Numbered from the stretch's first letter, positions 26,405 to 37,840 are shown. The stretch is 64,000 bases of DNA from Pachypanchax playfairii (GCA_006937955.1 SSNP01000134.1:646931-710930), one strand, 5' to 3'. Notes: generated by a model not told the origin, from the sequence alone. Numbers and translations: made by a program.

Positions 26405-27397
26405 GAACAAACTGGCCAAGAGAGCTCTCAGACCCAGCTTCAGACCGCACTCACCCAGCAGGGGATACTGCTGGGAAGGCATGATGCGTTCATGCAGGAG
26501 ATAGCGAGAACGCAAGCTAACCTATCCACAGAGCTCCACAGTCTTACACAACAACTCACCAGTGTCATGTCTCGCCTTTCCCGCAGTCAATCTCCTCCTC
26601 CTGCAGCAGCAGCAGCAGCAGCGACAGCGACGGCGCGATCTGACCCACCTGAGGAGACCGGCTATCGGCAGGTAGCCATCCCGGATCCGGCACCCTTCGA
26701 CGGAGAACCCAAGGACTGCAGAGGGTTCCTCCGACAGTGCCGGATCATTTTCAGCCGGGCTCCACACGCCTTCCGGTCCGACGCCAGCAAGACCTCCTTC
26801 ATCGTCGGCTGGCTAAGGGACAAGGCTCTCAGGTGGGCAGACGCGTACATTGACACTCATCCTCTTGAAACCTCTCCTTATCCTCAGTTCCTGGAAGCCT
26901 TCACCACCACGTTCTCGGACGGCGGAACGAAGGAGGACGCTATGCGGGAGCTGCTCGCCCTTCGTCCCCGTCCGCAACACATGGCGGACTTCGCCCTCGA
27001 GTTCCGGACCTTGGCTGCCCGCACTAGCTGGACGGACGAGACCCTACGTAGTGTGTTCCATAACGCCCTCTCGGAGAGCTTAAAAGAAGATATCGCTAGC
27101 CGGGAGGAACCAAGGACACTCGATGGGCTCATCAGTCTAGCGACCCGGTTAGACCGCCGGACTCGAGGGCACTTCCGGGTACGTCATACCCCTAGCTCTT
27201 CCTCCTCACCTGTTCATGTAAGTCCTGCACCTAACACCAGATGGCACTCTTCCCCCAGACGTTCACAAGCACCAGAACCCGTCCCCTCTAGCAATACAAG
27301 GTGGCATGCTCATCCCAGTGTTACACAAGCATCCGAACCTCCACACGCTAGCAGACATATAGGACCGGGATTAACCCATAGATGGCAGCCCCCCCAC
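26399..27397 (+). CDS. Retrotransposon Gag, 333 codons up to the N
   Basis: This structural protein forms the retrotransposon particle. The frame starts at ATG 26,399, which overlaps the LTR end. Residues 1-60 form a glutamine-rich predicted coiled region. An alanine-rich tract (residues 69-79) precedes a gag domain running from about residue 94 (IPDPAPFDGEP) to 250. Recognisable landmarks are FLRQCRIIFSR, WLRDKALRWAD and MADFALEFRTLA, as in sushi-like Gag and the domesticated PEG10/RTL group. The C-terminus is serine/proline-rich. No CCHC knuckle is seen before the unresolved base at 27,398, so the true C-terminus is probably lost in the collapse. Confidence 0.85.
26405..26416 (+). promoter_or_regulatory. 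Primer-binding site with self-priming complement
   Basis: The 12 bases GAACAAACTGGC begin at the first base after the left LTR. They are the exact reverse complement of GCCAGTTTGTTC at 25,694-25,705, the predicted 5-prime end of the RNA. There is no TGG start typical of a tRNA-primed site. This is the arrangement known for self-primed elements of the Tf1/sushi group, where the RNA's own 5-prime end serves as primer. Confidence 0.75.
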
Positions 27398-27398
27398 N

Positions 27399-27648
27399 GG
27401 AGGGATTCGGCCTCGAGGACCGGTCTTGGATTCCCCGGTCCGCCATACTCGACCCATCCCTCATCACTGACTTTGAACGATCTGCTGCTTCCACATCCTC
27501 TGTTAATGCCACCTCCTCCACCTCCTCCATCCGTGCCAGGCCCTCCTCGCCCCCGTCCCCCACCCCGGCTCAGTGTAGGGCTTTCTCTAACTCTGTGCTT
27601 TTTTCAGGTGTGGGGTCGCGGGGTCGGCCGCCAGGAGGCGTCCGTTAA
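27399..27648 (+). pseudogene. C-terminal end of Pol (integrase tail), 5-prime part missing
   Basis: After the N, the frame reads EGFGLEDRSWIPRSAILDPS, the conserved end of chromodomain-type Ty3/gypsy integrases (usually WEGYGPEERSWIP...ILDPxLI). A serine/proline-rich tail follows, and the frame ends at TAA 27,646-27,648, just before the polypurine tract. It is in a different frame from the gag frame. The catalytic integrase core and all upstream Pol domains are missing from this assembly. I label it a fragment rather than proven inactivation. Confidence 0.85.
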
Positions 27649-27657
27649 GGGGGGGGG
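27647..27657 (+). promoter_or_regulatory. Polypurine tract
   Basis: AA followed by nine G, then TAC, immediately precedes the right LTR. This is the expected plus-strand primer site. It overlaps the pol stop codon. Confidence 0.85.
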
Positions 27658-27660
27658 TAC

Positions 27661-28517
27661 TGTGAGGATCTCTGCTGCTGGTGGTGGTGAGTGGAATTAA
27701 TCTGTCTTGCAGGGCGTGGCAGCAGAGGATCATTGATCTCAGGTGTGGATCGTTACCCAGCTCAGGAGAGCTGGGTACTTAAGCAGAGGAGGAACAAGAG
27801 ACAGACGCCAGTTTGTTCCGCAACTTTACGTGGTACAGAGTGGCTAGTGAGCAATATTTATCAGAGAGTCTTTCGCAGTATTAACCTGCCTTCTTTCCCT
27901 TTATGTTCAGCCTGCTGTATTGGAGCTCCTCTCCTGACAGCATAACCTCCAGCGTGGATATCGAATCGCTCATAGTGAGGATTGGCTCAACACGGGAACT
28001 TCCTAGAGCTCCGTTGCGGTGCTACGCGACCAGCTCTCTCCCTCTGGCTCCCTGTCTGTCTCTGGCTTCCTCTGGTCCACACCTCACCGGTCACCGTTCT
28101 GCTGTCACCCCTGTCGCAGTCACGTCTGCGCACTCAGCACTCGGACCCGGATCTCACACACGGATTACCGACAGCTTGGCTCACCACCCCTGCGGCAGCA
28201 TCCTAGGATCTCTCCTCAAACCCGGACGTCATTCACACAACCGTGAGTTGAGCGAGCACAATCCCCGCACGCCGCAGCTGGTTTCTCCAACTGTCACTAA
28301 CCCCTCTCTCTCTCACAACCCCAGGACCGTTCCTGTCCCGCACCAGGCCCGTCCTGCGTTTTCATCAGCACATTCATTGTTTACGTGTATTGTACTTGGA
28401 GCACTGTATATAATAAACACTGTTAACCGTGAGCGCTGTCTCCTCGCATTGTGTGTGTCTGGAGTTTGGGTCACTTTGAGAGCTCGTCAACAACCCCACC
28501 TGGTACGAACCATGACA
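27661..28517 (+). repeat. 3-prime LTR, 857 bp
   Basis: It appears identical to the left LTR: the same length, and all overlapping translated frames are identical. It is followed directly by the GTGAA target duplication. Confidence 0.93.
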
Positions 28518-28767
28518 GTGAAAGCCTATTGTATATATACATTTACATATTTTAAAGGTTTTGTAAAGAAGCTAGCTATTTTAGAAGTCCCACTGACTGC
28601 TTTAATTTAAAGTTATGAAACTTGGTGGGCTCTATAAATAATATCCTAAACCCAACAGAAAGTCTGCTATATTGGCTCAAATATGTCATTTTGGTATTTT
28701 ATACATATTTTAACAAACTTCTCCTAGATATTTATCATATTGGTTTCAGACTCTTGTTATCACATTA

Positions 28768-29108
28768 CAGTGAAACCCTGTGGACACCCCTCTGGAGCTG
28801 TTCAGTACAATGGACACTTTTTGTCCATCCAAAAAATGAAATAAGTTAAAATTCACCCCGCTAACGGACAGTGAACGGAACAAAATGAAAAAAGAAACAA
28901 AACTGACAAGTATCCAATAACTTTTATTCAAAGTTGACCATGCACTAGTTCATAAAATAACCTGATGAGGAAATGTCCGTGACAATGGTTTACGGATATT
29001 CCTAGATGACAGGACTCCTGGACACCCTACCCCTCTAGGACAGACACTCCACCACAATGAACAAAACGTCTGGTCCTGTCAGTGTCTGCTATAGCAGGGT
29101 TTCACTAG
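28768..29108. mobile_element. pogo/Tc1-like MITE, 341 bp
   Basis: The inverted ends CAGTGAAACCCTG (left) and CAGGGTTTCACTAG (right) are flanked by TA at 28,766-28,767 and 29,109-29,110, as in pogo/Tigger-type elements. Non-coding. Confidence 0.7.
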
Positions 29109-29206
29109 TAAAATTTCAAACTCGATTCAATACTGAAGTGATTTAAAAACACCAATTTATTGGACAAACAGATACATCGAATAACATTCCTTTTTATCTA
29201 GCTACC

Positions 29207-30299
29207 TTAAAGCTGGAGTGCGTAACTTCTGTAACTTCTGTCGCCCCCTAGCGGAATTTTTGCGTCATTACAACAATAAAGCTGGCGCTTCCATATGACG
29301 TAAGCCCAGCTGCCACCGCTTTATCTCTGCCGTTGTTATTCCAACCGGTATCTGTCTTAATCAAGCTTCAAATTCAGTCTGTTTACTTTAACTGGCTCTA
29401 TATTTGTTTCAATAAATATCATTTCATTGTTGAAAAAATCAAGAGAAACCAGTAAAATATAAAAATACTGGTAAAAAACCTTCAGAGTTCTGGTTGGATT
29501 GTTTACAGGTTTGATTGTTCACTTTAATCTACATTTAACAGTTTGGTGTTGAAATTTATTAGTCAGCTGTTGGGGCCACAATGATCTATTTGTCTTATTC
29601 AGTGAATTTTTTCAGTTTTGACACGATGCAGAATCCTGCAATCAGCTACACTGATCTGACTGACTGAAAAACCGTTACACTGGCAAACTAACAGACACAA
29701 ACTGACAGACACAAACTGGCACAGATAGAGACAGAATCAGCTGATCAGCTGGAACTTCGGCGCTCTGGGTTTCATCTGGTGCGCATTTTATATTTTGACA
29801 GTGTGTGCGGACCTGCGGACCACTTATGCACCCCTGAACATCAGCCAGATCTCTTCTCTCCACCAAGGAAAAGCGACGCCGATACAAATTCACGTTTGCC
29901 TTCTCCTTCGGTCACTTTCCTTCTTAGTCAATAGTCCCTCTGCCGAACGTCCAGGAATAATTTTTTTTTTCGTGGTAGGATCCACTTCCCGATAAGTGTC
30001 TCTCGGCTGTTTATTTGGATTCTCCACCATGTCGACCTTCACGTTCTGCCGGCTGCTACGAGACACTGCGTTCTATTTCTTATTATTTTTCTTGTTGTGA
30101 CATAAAAGACGTAATTTCATGTGCGACAGCGCGGGAATGTCGCACCCCACACGCAAAGTAAAAATGATATATATTGAAAAATACCGTGAGATGTTTGAGG
30201 AGCCGATCGGCTTAATCTGCATTGTGTCATCTCCTCTGATAGTGGCTTGGCTGAAAAGGACATCCACGGACATGTAAAAGTTACGCACTCCAGCTTTAA
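29207..30299. mobile_element. TTAA-flanked MITE, 1,093 bp
   Basis: TTAA at 29,207-29,210 and 30,296-30,299 encloses perfect 18-bp inverted ends AGCTGGAGTGCGTAACTT. The interior is GC-richer at both ends, with only short frames (72 codons or fewer). A piggyBac/Kolobok-type target site suggests mobilisation by a transposase in trans. Confidence 0.85.
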
Positions 30300-30314
30300 T
30301 TTATAGTGCAAAAA

Positions 30315-30475
30315 TTAAAGGTGGGATATGGAACACAAACACCACAACAACAGAGCAAAGCCTCCGGCCATCGGGGCGCCAGGCTCATTATAAAACCCTC
30401 TAAATACTCCGTGGAGGTGTTATTTTCTTAAAAATATTGCTTTTTATAAATAAATATTCCATATTGTACCTTTAA
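30315..30475. mobile_element. Short TTAA-flanked MITE, 161 bp
   Basis: TTAA at both edges encloses inverted ends AGGTGGGATATGGAA and AGGTACAATATGGAA (12 of 15). It sits 15 bp from the larger TTAA element. Its right half matches the end at about 7.0 kb. Confidence 0.75.
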
Positions 30476-33210
30476 ATGTAAACAGTTGTTAAGTATAAAC
30501 AATTTTGCGTAAACTTTTCTAGTAACATGTTTCTAAAAGTGCTCCCAAAAAAACTGGTGAAAGATAACATAATTTAAAATAAGGAAAAGCACAGCTCTCA
30601 ATATGAAAGTATTAACTAAAAATAGTAACAAGAAAACTTTTAAATAACATTGTCAGTTATCAAACTTGTGTATTCAGGAAGCACAAACATGTTTAAACTA
30701 AACAAAACCAGTTAAAACCTGATTTAGAAGTACTAAATAGCTTTTCTGCAGCCGTTGTTGGAACCGGTGTTCTGGAGAAATATGCTACCTGTTGAGATGT
30801 GCTACACACATGTGCCGTTCCACAGTCTTGACTTCAATAAACAGATTTATCGTTTATTTTTGTTTCTATATTTTTCCATAAATACATTTTACCTATTAAA
30901 TAAATCCTCCCAGGACAGAAACACTAAATATGATGTTATTTTTACTTTCTTTGATCACAACAGGAAGTTTTCACCAAACTCTCATTGCAAAACAAAAAAG
31001 CTGTAATAAGTTTGGCTAATGTATTTAACTCATCAACGCTCTTTGACCCAGACACAATGTCCTACAGGAGGTTGGACTGAAGCACTGATGCATTATAATA
31101 TACTGTAAAAGCCACCAGCTGATATGTCCCTTAATTTCTGTCTGAAAATATTGAGATTTTGTGCGTCACATGACCAAATTTTAAAAAGAAAAGAAATGCA
31201 TTTACCTGTATGAGGTACTTGCATGTATTTACCTGCATTAGACTAAAACAGTTTTTCATTGTCAGTGTTTTAGTTTCATTGGTACCTGCTTGATGACAAG
31301 ATGTGCCCAATTATGTGTATTTAAAGTAAAAATAAATGTAAAAGCCATTTTGAGTTGTGCTTAAATTTAGACACAAATTCTCCCTGAAAGGTTTTTTTTA
31401 TCAGTTTATCCACTGACCAAAACACAGTCATTAAATCCACTCCACTTCCAGTTTGTAAATAGATTTATGAAATAAAATTTGACATTCCTCATTAGTGGCT
31501 AATTAGCTCAGACAATGAACAGGAACAAGATTACAGACTCATTTCACCTCAGGCAGATGATAAGTGGGGCGCTTTTTCACCCTCGGGCCGGTGGTGGTCG
31601 TTTTTACACATCGCTGCAGCATGTTAGATTTAATAACATTTACACTGTGAATTGTCACACTAATTTAATGCACCTTTTATGTAAGAATAGGCTGAGATTT
31701 TATGTTAGCGGAGCAAGGCTCGTCATAGAAGTAGTGCTGCATCAGATGGAGGGTGCCACAGCTATGCTTGAAGTCATGATGTATCCGCTGAGAGCTTTTG
31801 TGGCTGCTTGCCCAATGCAAGCGGATTTCTTTTCACCTCTTTGTGATACTGTAGGTCACCAGCTTTCGTTTGCGTTCACCGAAAACATTTCTTTTGCTTC
31901 AACATCACATTCCATTGCTGAACAAACATGTGACTTGTTTGACTTACCTTTTACCTCCTCTCTTTACGTCCTCGTGGTGTCACATGTCTATAAGACATGC
32001 AGATTGACTTTTCTAATATGTTTGGGAAATGTTTTTCTTTATTTTTAGTCATTTTTTATTCCCTTCAACAATAAAAGCTGAGAACCTGATCACTCCGTCA
32101 CCTCCACGGCTTTCCGCTCCCTCCTTCTCTTCCTTTACCTAAGCTCTGTAAACAGTGAGGCTTTGTCTGCAGCTGTTGTGGTCACTTTGTGAAGTCCTTA
32201 CAAAGCATCAGTTTGTGTGGACTGAGTCAGTGAATAGCTACTTTGGTTGACCTTAAAAGACATAAGAGCCTGGAACGGACACCGTCTGCATATTACATGT
32301 CCTTCCACAGGCTCACCACTTATAGACATATTTTATGACCACGACTGAAGGCATGTGCTCATTTCACTGTGGGTTTTTCTGTTGTGGTTGTTGCATGTGA
32401 ACTTTCAGTATCTCCTGTAGCTTCTTCTAACTAAATGAAATCAGTGGAAATTTAAGTGAAAATCATTTAATGGATAGTTTCATTAAAAGAGGATAAATTA
32501 GATTATTGCAGAATGCAACAAATTGAGACCTTTAAATTGAGCACAAACATGATATTACATTGTTTTCAAGTCTCCAAAGGAAAGAACTGGTGTATGGAAA
32601 CATTCATCATCTACTCGCAGTGCTAATATTAAGACTTTTACACTTCTGCGACCAAATTTCTTTAACGTTGTCAACATCTTTATTTCTAGTAATTTCTCGT
32701 GTCTTGATAAATAGCACTTACATCACTGAAGGGTTTGAAGTATTGACACCTCAAATTGAACATTTCTCTTTTATTTTCGGCAAGTTTTAAAAGAAAATCT
32801 CCAAAGGGAGTGAACCCAATCAGACGCCTCAGCTGACTCCTTTTCATTGTAGAGGTGCTGCGTCTCTACTCACAGCTCCAAACACATGGTGGAACTCATT
32901 GTCTTATCTCTAAGGCAATAGAGGAATCTCGTTTCAGCAACATGTATCCAGAAGATTTTGATGAAGGAGGACCACAAAAAACAAAATACTTTTTTTCTAT
33001 AATAGGAAGACCAGGGCATCTTCTTGGATTCAGACCTGGAAGGGAAGATTATCTGCAAGCGATTGATGGTTAAGCCTTTGGTTTCTGGGGCTTAGTGGGG
33101 CTCAGGCTAAAAAAGGCCACAGGATGCTACAATGTGAGCCCACCACCTGCAGGGGAAAAAAAAGGTTAGGTGCAATGGAAGCTGGGTGGCACACAAGGGC
33201 AGGAGTCTAA
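30476..33210. other. Gene-free stretch with one unexplained 177-codon ORF
   Basis: 31,515-32,048 (plus) is open for 177 codons from MNRNKITDSFHLRQMISGAL. I recognise no domain and no splice partners. The composition around 31.5-31.9 kb is less AT-rich than the flanks, and the block could be a conserved non-coding element instead. The rest of this interval holds nothing I can name. Confidence 0.35.
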
Positions 33211-34266
33211 GGCTATGTTCAGACTGCAGGCTGAAGTGACCTAAATCAGATTTTTTTGCTCCTAAATTGTATCTGATTTTTTTGTGTGACAGTCTGAACA
33301 ACACAGATATGTTTATTTCAAATGTGACCCATGCCACTTCAGCGTGTGGTCCTAAATTCGATACATATCCGATCTTTTGGCATGTGACTTCCGTCTGAAG
33401 CGCCAGGTCGCTTCCATCCGACCTGTACCTCATCAGTATGTGACATACGTGACTATTCTGCGTCGAGGACACAGGAGCAATAAGTAAACAACAGTAACGG
33501 CAGACGACGTAGAGAATATTCAATGGCGAGAAATCGAAGTGTCTGAGTTAAATAGGCCATTTCACAAATTTCATATCTAAAAAACGTTAGCAAACACTGA
33601 TTAACAGACCTTTCAATGTATCTGCATCAAGATTCAGCTGCTTCATCAGGCTTTGGGCTGTAACTCATTAATAGTCATTATTCTAATTTGCTGGACTCAG
33701 ATTGGCTAACAAACTAGCCTATGAGAGCAAGGTATACTGTTTCCTGCCCCACTGTGCATGGCAACAGTAGACGTAGTCTCTTCCTGTTTGTTACGTCTTA
33801 TGCTACAGCTTTTAGCTAGCAGCATGCTAGGCGTGGTCTCAACTGCAGTAGCTGATGAATACTAACGAACAAGGGAGTTGTGACGAAACAAATACAGGCC
33901 GTTCGAACTTGGGAGAACTCGGGTTTTGTTACCACCTGCGTAGTTTGAGAGATTAAAACTGAAAGAGAAGTTGTTGACCTGTTTTCACACCCGCTATGAA
34001 GGTAAGAACACCTGTGGAGCTAAAATATTCAACAGAAACCTCAGAAAAAACATTTTTAATGGAAGGGCCTTTTTAATTAATATTTGGGGAGACAGCTTTG
34101 TTCAGGCCAAACTCGAGGGGTGTTATCAGTTACAACATTTCCAAACAAATGGCAAAGCGTTCCCTTCAGACATCAAGTCACATTCAGGTCGGATTTCACT
34201 GGCAATATGAACGACCTCGCAAAAAAATCGGAATTGAGCATTGAGACCTGCAGTGTGAATGTAGCC
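33211..34266. mobile_element. MITE with GGCTATGTTCAGACTGCAGG ends, interrupted by a second repeat
   Basis: The left end GGCTATGTTCAGACTGCAGG pairs with the right end, read inward, GGCTACATTCACACTGCAGG (17 of 20). The arms 33,211-33,553 and 34,078-34,266 are separated by a copy of repeat family R1, so the R1 copy is younger than this element. Non-coding. Confidence 0.75.
33554..34077 (+). repeat. Interspersed repeat family R1, copy 2 (nested)
   Basis: It aligns with 3,231-3,795 over nearly its whole length in the same orientation, apart from a deletion of about 50 bp near its start. The short imperfect tips AGGCCATTTCA and AGGCCCTTCCA fall at the junctions with the surrounding MITE, which defines this family's ends better than copy 1 does. 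Confidence 0.8.
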
Positions 34267-36761
34267 TACGTGTGATTATTAATGTCATAAACTGGTACAT
34301 AGAATTCTCATTTAATACAGAGATTTAAAGAATTCTAAATATCTTGCATATTTCAAGAACTGTATATTTGTGCATGATCCAGAAATAAATCAGGTGATGT
34401 TGTGAAAACTAAGAAAAATAGGAGTTTTTCTACAGGCATGTGCCCCGAGTCTCTGTGCCTCAGGTCTGCAGAGACAGCCATGTCCTTCTGAGGACCTTGC
34501 CATGCTTCAAGATGAATGTATACACATTTATGCATCCTTCAGATGGGAAACAGCACACTGTTGGAGAAAATTAGCCAGTGCATTTGACTCCTCGAAGATC
34601 ATGTGTCATCAGCCCTTAAAGATGCACATGTATCTTATCAATGTATTCTGATGTCATAAACCTAATGCGAAACACCCATTAATTTCATCCCTGGCAGGCA
34701 AGTCCTGCATTTTCAGTGATTTATCTGTGGTGCTACAGGGGAAAAAAAAGGAATAGCTTATCCTATTCTGCACTGCATCAGTCATCATTCTCAGGCTGGC
34801 ACCTTGCTCTCCTCACCCCTAATGGATACTGAGCTTTTAGATTTATGGTCGCCTTAACTGCAATTTTACCTGAACTAAATTTCAGGTGCAGTTCTTTGAT
34901 TACACCCTCGCTAGGCAGCACAACCGGATTCCAGCTTCACATACGACGGAGATGCAAATAGACTTGCTGAATTAGAGGCAGAGGGACAGTGAAAGAGCGA
35001 GGTCACATGGAGGCATGACACTTTAAAAAGAAGTCAGGCAGAGTGACAGGCAAGATAAAGAGGAAGTATGGGACAAAAGGCTGAAAGAGAGGAACAAAAG
35101 AAGCTATTTAGTCTGGATGGGCCTCTCTTGACCTTCTTGGTGTGAGGAATTGTGATGGAACACACAGTCGGCTTTGAACTCAGCTTTACGCCACATGCTC
35201 AAATAGAGCAGGCTGTCTGTTGGCGCTGAGTGAGGGAGTGAGAGGGATAAGTGGCAAATAGCTTTGCATGCACATCTTTAGGTTTGGCTGAGGGAAGTCA
35301 AAGCTTTGCTGGAGGCTTGACCTCGGTTTTCCCAGATTCTCGAAGAGCCTGTCACTCCCCTGCCAAAACTGGAGCTGGTTTGTGGAATACTCCATACCTT
35401 CCCATTATGGCAGAGTTGGATGCAAGTCCCAGCAGACTGTAGGATCAAAGTCTGCTTGTTACTCAGTGTCACCTGGTAATAACTCTCATTTCTCCTGCCA
35501 AACTAGATTCCGCTCATATTTCACAAGCACATTCTGGACCTCGCCCATCTCTCAGCTCACCCACATATGACCTGAATCTGGTTGAGCACACTTTTGTCCT
35601 GATCTGCACTGAAACAAAGCAAACCAACAAATCTTCATTTACTAGGAGTTAACAAATAATGTTAAAAAGAGCTTATGACCAGACTTAAAGATTATCTTTA
35701 TTTCTCACATTTCTTTTTGGGCATTAGGCAAAAATCATTTGAAATATTTTGTGTTTAATGTGCAGCTTCTGGCTGAGGAATGATCTGCAATCTTAAGTTT
35801 AGAATATGATAAATAAATGTCAAGCAAAGGCTTTTTACAACCAAAAATTCAAGATTTCCCAGATGCAAAATTTTTCCATAAGTAGGCAATCAATACAAAG
35901 CATTTCAATAGAATCATGCCATAAAATGTGCACAGCATTAATCTAATTAGAGTAGATCATTAAGGTTTTTTGCACTGTGCAATTTTGTAGCTTTAAAACC
36001 TTTAGCTTTCAACATTATTATAAAGACTTTGAAATATCACTTTGCCATATTTTCACACTTTCTTTTGACAGATTTTGATCGGCTGCATTTCATTGCTTTG
36101 AATAATTTTGGTACTTGTTTTAATAGAGTGGTAAATTCAACCATAATCCATGGTTTGGAAAGATTTACAACACTAGTAGTCTTTAAAACTTATAATTGTG
36201 TAACTGAGGACTTTTAGAATCCTAATCCTGGCCACCTGGAAAGCCTGATAAATAAAGACAGACGACTTGAAGGAATTTAAAAAGAAAAGCTGCAGCACAG
36301 GGATGGTGGCAAGAAGTAAAACTCAGTGAAAGGTTTAATATAAAAAAATAAGTTTAAAACATTTAAAGTTTTTGTTTTTAACTATTTGACCTTGATTAGC
36401 AGCCTTATTTAAATTGGTTAATGGTTACTTTCCATCTAATTTAGCCTGCTTTAAAAGCTTGTTGATGCCGCAGGAAAAACATTCAAATCTGGTTAATTAC
36501 TAAGTGCATTATTAAAATTGCTCTTTTCCTCTAACTCAGTTAAACCCAGACATAAAATTAGATGTTAGTGAGCCCAAAGACCTTGTGAAATCTCCACTAA
36601 AACTGTTACATCATGTATTAAAACCCACTCCAATGAAAATCATGTTTTTCATGTTCTTGTGACATTTTTCTGATAATAGAGGAAAATTAAGCCCAAAATT
36701 GCATTTTTGAGTATTTCTGCTTTTAAATCGCTGCGACTTAGTAATGCTGTTTGTAAAAGAA
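34267..36761. other. Gene-free stretch
   Basis: No recognised exon, RNA gene or repeat family. Overlapping 60-69-codon frames on both strands at 35.2-35.5 kb are not protein-like. Confidence 0.4.
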
Positions 36762-37165
36762 TGGCTGTTTCTCAATACACAAGTACATTCTTGCGTACTT
36801 GACAAGTACGTTCTTGACAAGTACATCAGAGAATCTGTTCTACCGAATATGGCAGTACAAGGATTGCATTTGGAAAGTACTGTGTTGTCACGTGTTGCTT
36901 TATGCTACGGCTAAAAAACTGACATGGAAAAAGCAAACGAACGTCCTATCTTAGCATACAAAGGAAAGAAATGAAAAAGAAAACAGTTTTTGATGCAGTG
37001 CATTATGGGATACCTTGTTGGCCCAAGTCCGCAGAAGGATGCTTTGTTGTATCCCCGGTAAAATGGGCGGAGCAAAAACACTTCTGGGAGCGTGGAGCAT
37101 ACTTGCCTTGATATGTACTTAAAATTGGAACAGTGCTTGGTCCACCGTTGATGACGTTTCTCAAG
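36762..37165 (+). mobile_element. Non-autonomous DNA transposon, family M1, copy 2 (right end lost)
   Basis: It starts TGGCTGTTTCTCAATACACA and follows the 12.2 kb copy through GCGGAGCAAAAACACTTC, TACTTGCCTTGATATGTACT and GATGACGTTTCTCAAG. It then diverges before the inverted right tip. Small internal indels separate the copies. Confidence 0.75.
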
Positions 37166-37674
37166 TCTCAATGTTATAGTGATGTATGTAATGCAGTGGG
37201 TGGGCTTATTGCACTAGCATAAACAGGGATCTCTTTGCAATGAGGAAAGGGGCGGGGTTATCCTCCACACCAATGGTTCCGCCCACACAGAGGCAAATTA
37301 CTGATGAGCTACTGCCGGTATGGAGAAACTATTTCATAAAAAATGGCACAGGTTTTGTGAATTTAATGACCACTGAGAACATTTAAAAATAGCTCAAAAT
37401 ATGATCGGAGTGGGGCAAAGGCTGCAGATTTACTGTATGAGAAGAAGGAGGTGAAATCATGGGAAGTTTTTATTCTGTGGAGATCATATGACAAGGATTT
37501 CAGCCATCATTGCACATCTGGTGCACAAGGCAAAAAAATGTACATATCTTTAAAGTTCTGACTTTTGATGAGTGTTTCATAATTGAATGACTTTTAATTC
37601 TACCTTTCAAAGTCTTTATGATAGTTTTTTTACCCACATCTTAGTTTGGTTAGAACACAGCACCATCTAGTGCA
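37166..37674. other. Gene-free stretch
   Basis: It contains one GC-richer patch (GGGGCGGGGTTATCC near 37.25 kb). Nothing is assigned. Confidence 0.4.
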
Positions 37675-37840
37675 GGGGGGGCCAACTCCAGGCCTCGAGA
37701 GCAACAATCCTGCACATTTTAGATGTTCCTCTGCTTCAACACACCTGATTCAAATCTGCAACCTCTCAGCAAGTCCTGTAGAAGCCTGTTAATGACCTGT
37801 TCATCTGCCCCTGATCTTGTGCTTCAACACGTGTCAGTTT
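37675..37840 (+). repeat. Fragment of a common fish hAT-type repeat
   Basis: GTGCAGGGGGGGCCAACTCC, then AGGCCTCGAGAGCAACAATC and TTCAACACACCTGATTCAAA, resemble the consensus CAGGGGTGGCCAACTCCAG family found across teleosts, by recall. Only one end is present. Confidence 0.55.

Larger units (their letters stand above)
25548..28517 (+). mobile_element. Ty3/gypsy LTR retrotransposon (sushi-like), pol collapsed at one N
   Basis: Two 857-bp direct repeats beginning TGTGAGG and ending ATGACA flank a 1,256-bp interior. The 5-bp target duplication GTGAA is exact at 25,543-25,547 and 28,518-28,522. The interior holds a primer-binding site directly after the left LTR, a gag frame, the last part of an integrase and a G-rich polypurine tract. 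Protease, reverse transcriptase, RNase H and the integrase core are absent, and the break coincides with a single N at 27,398. The missing part is more likely an assembly collapse than a real deletion. The two LTRs appear identical, so the insertion is young. Confidence 0.93.
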
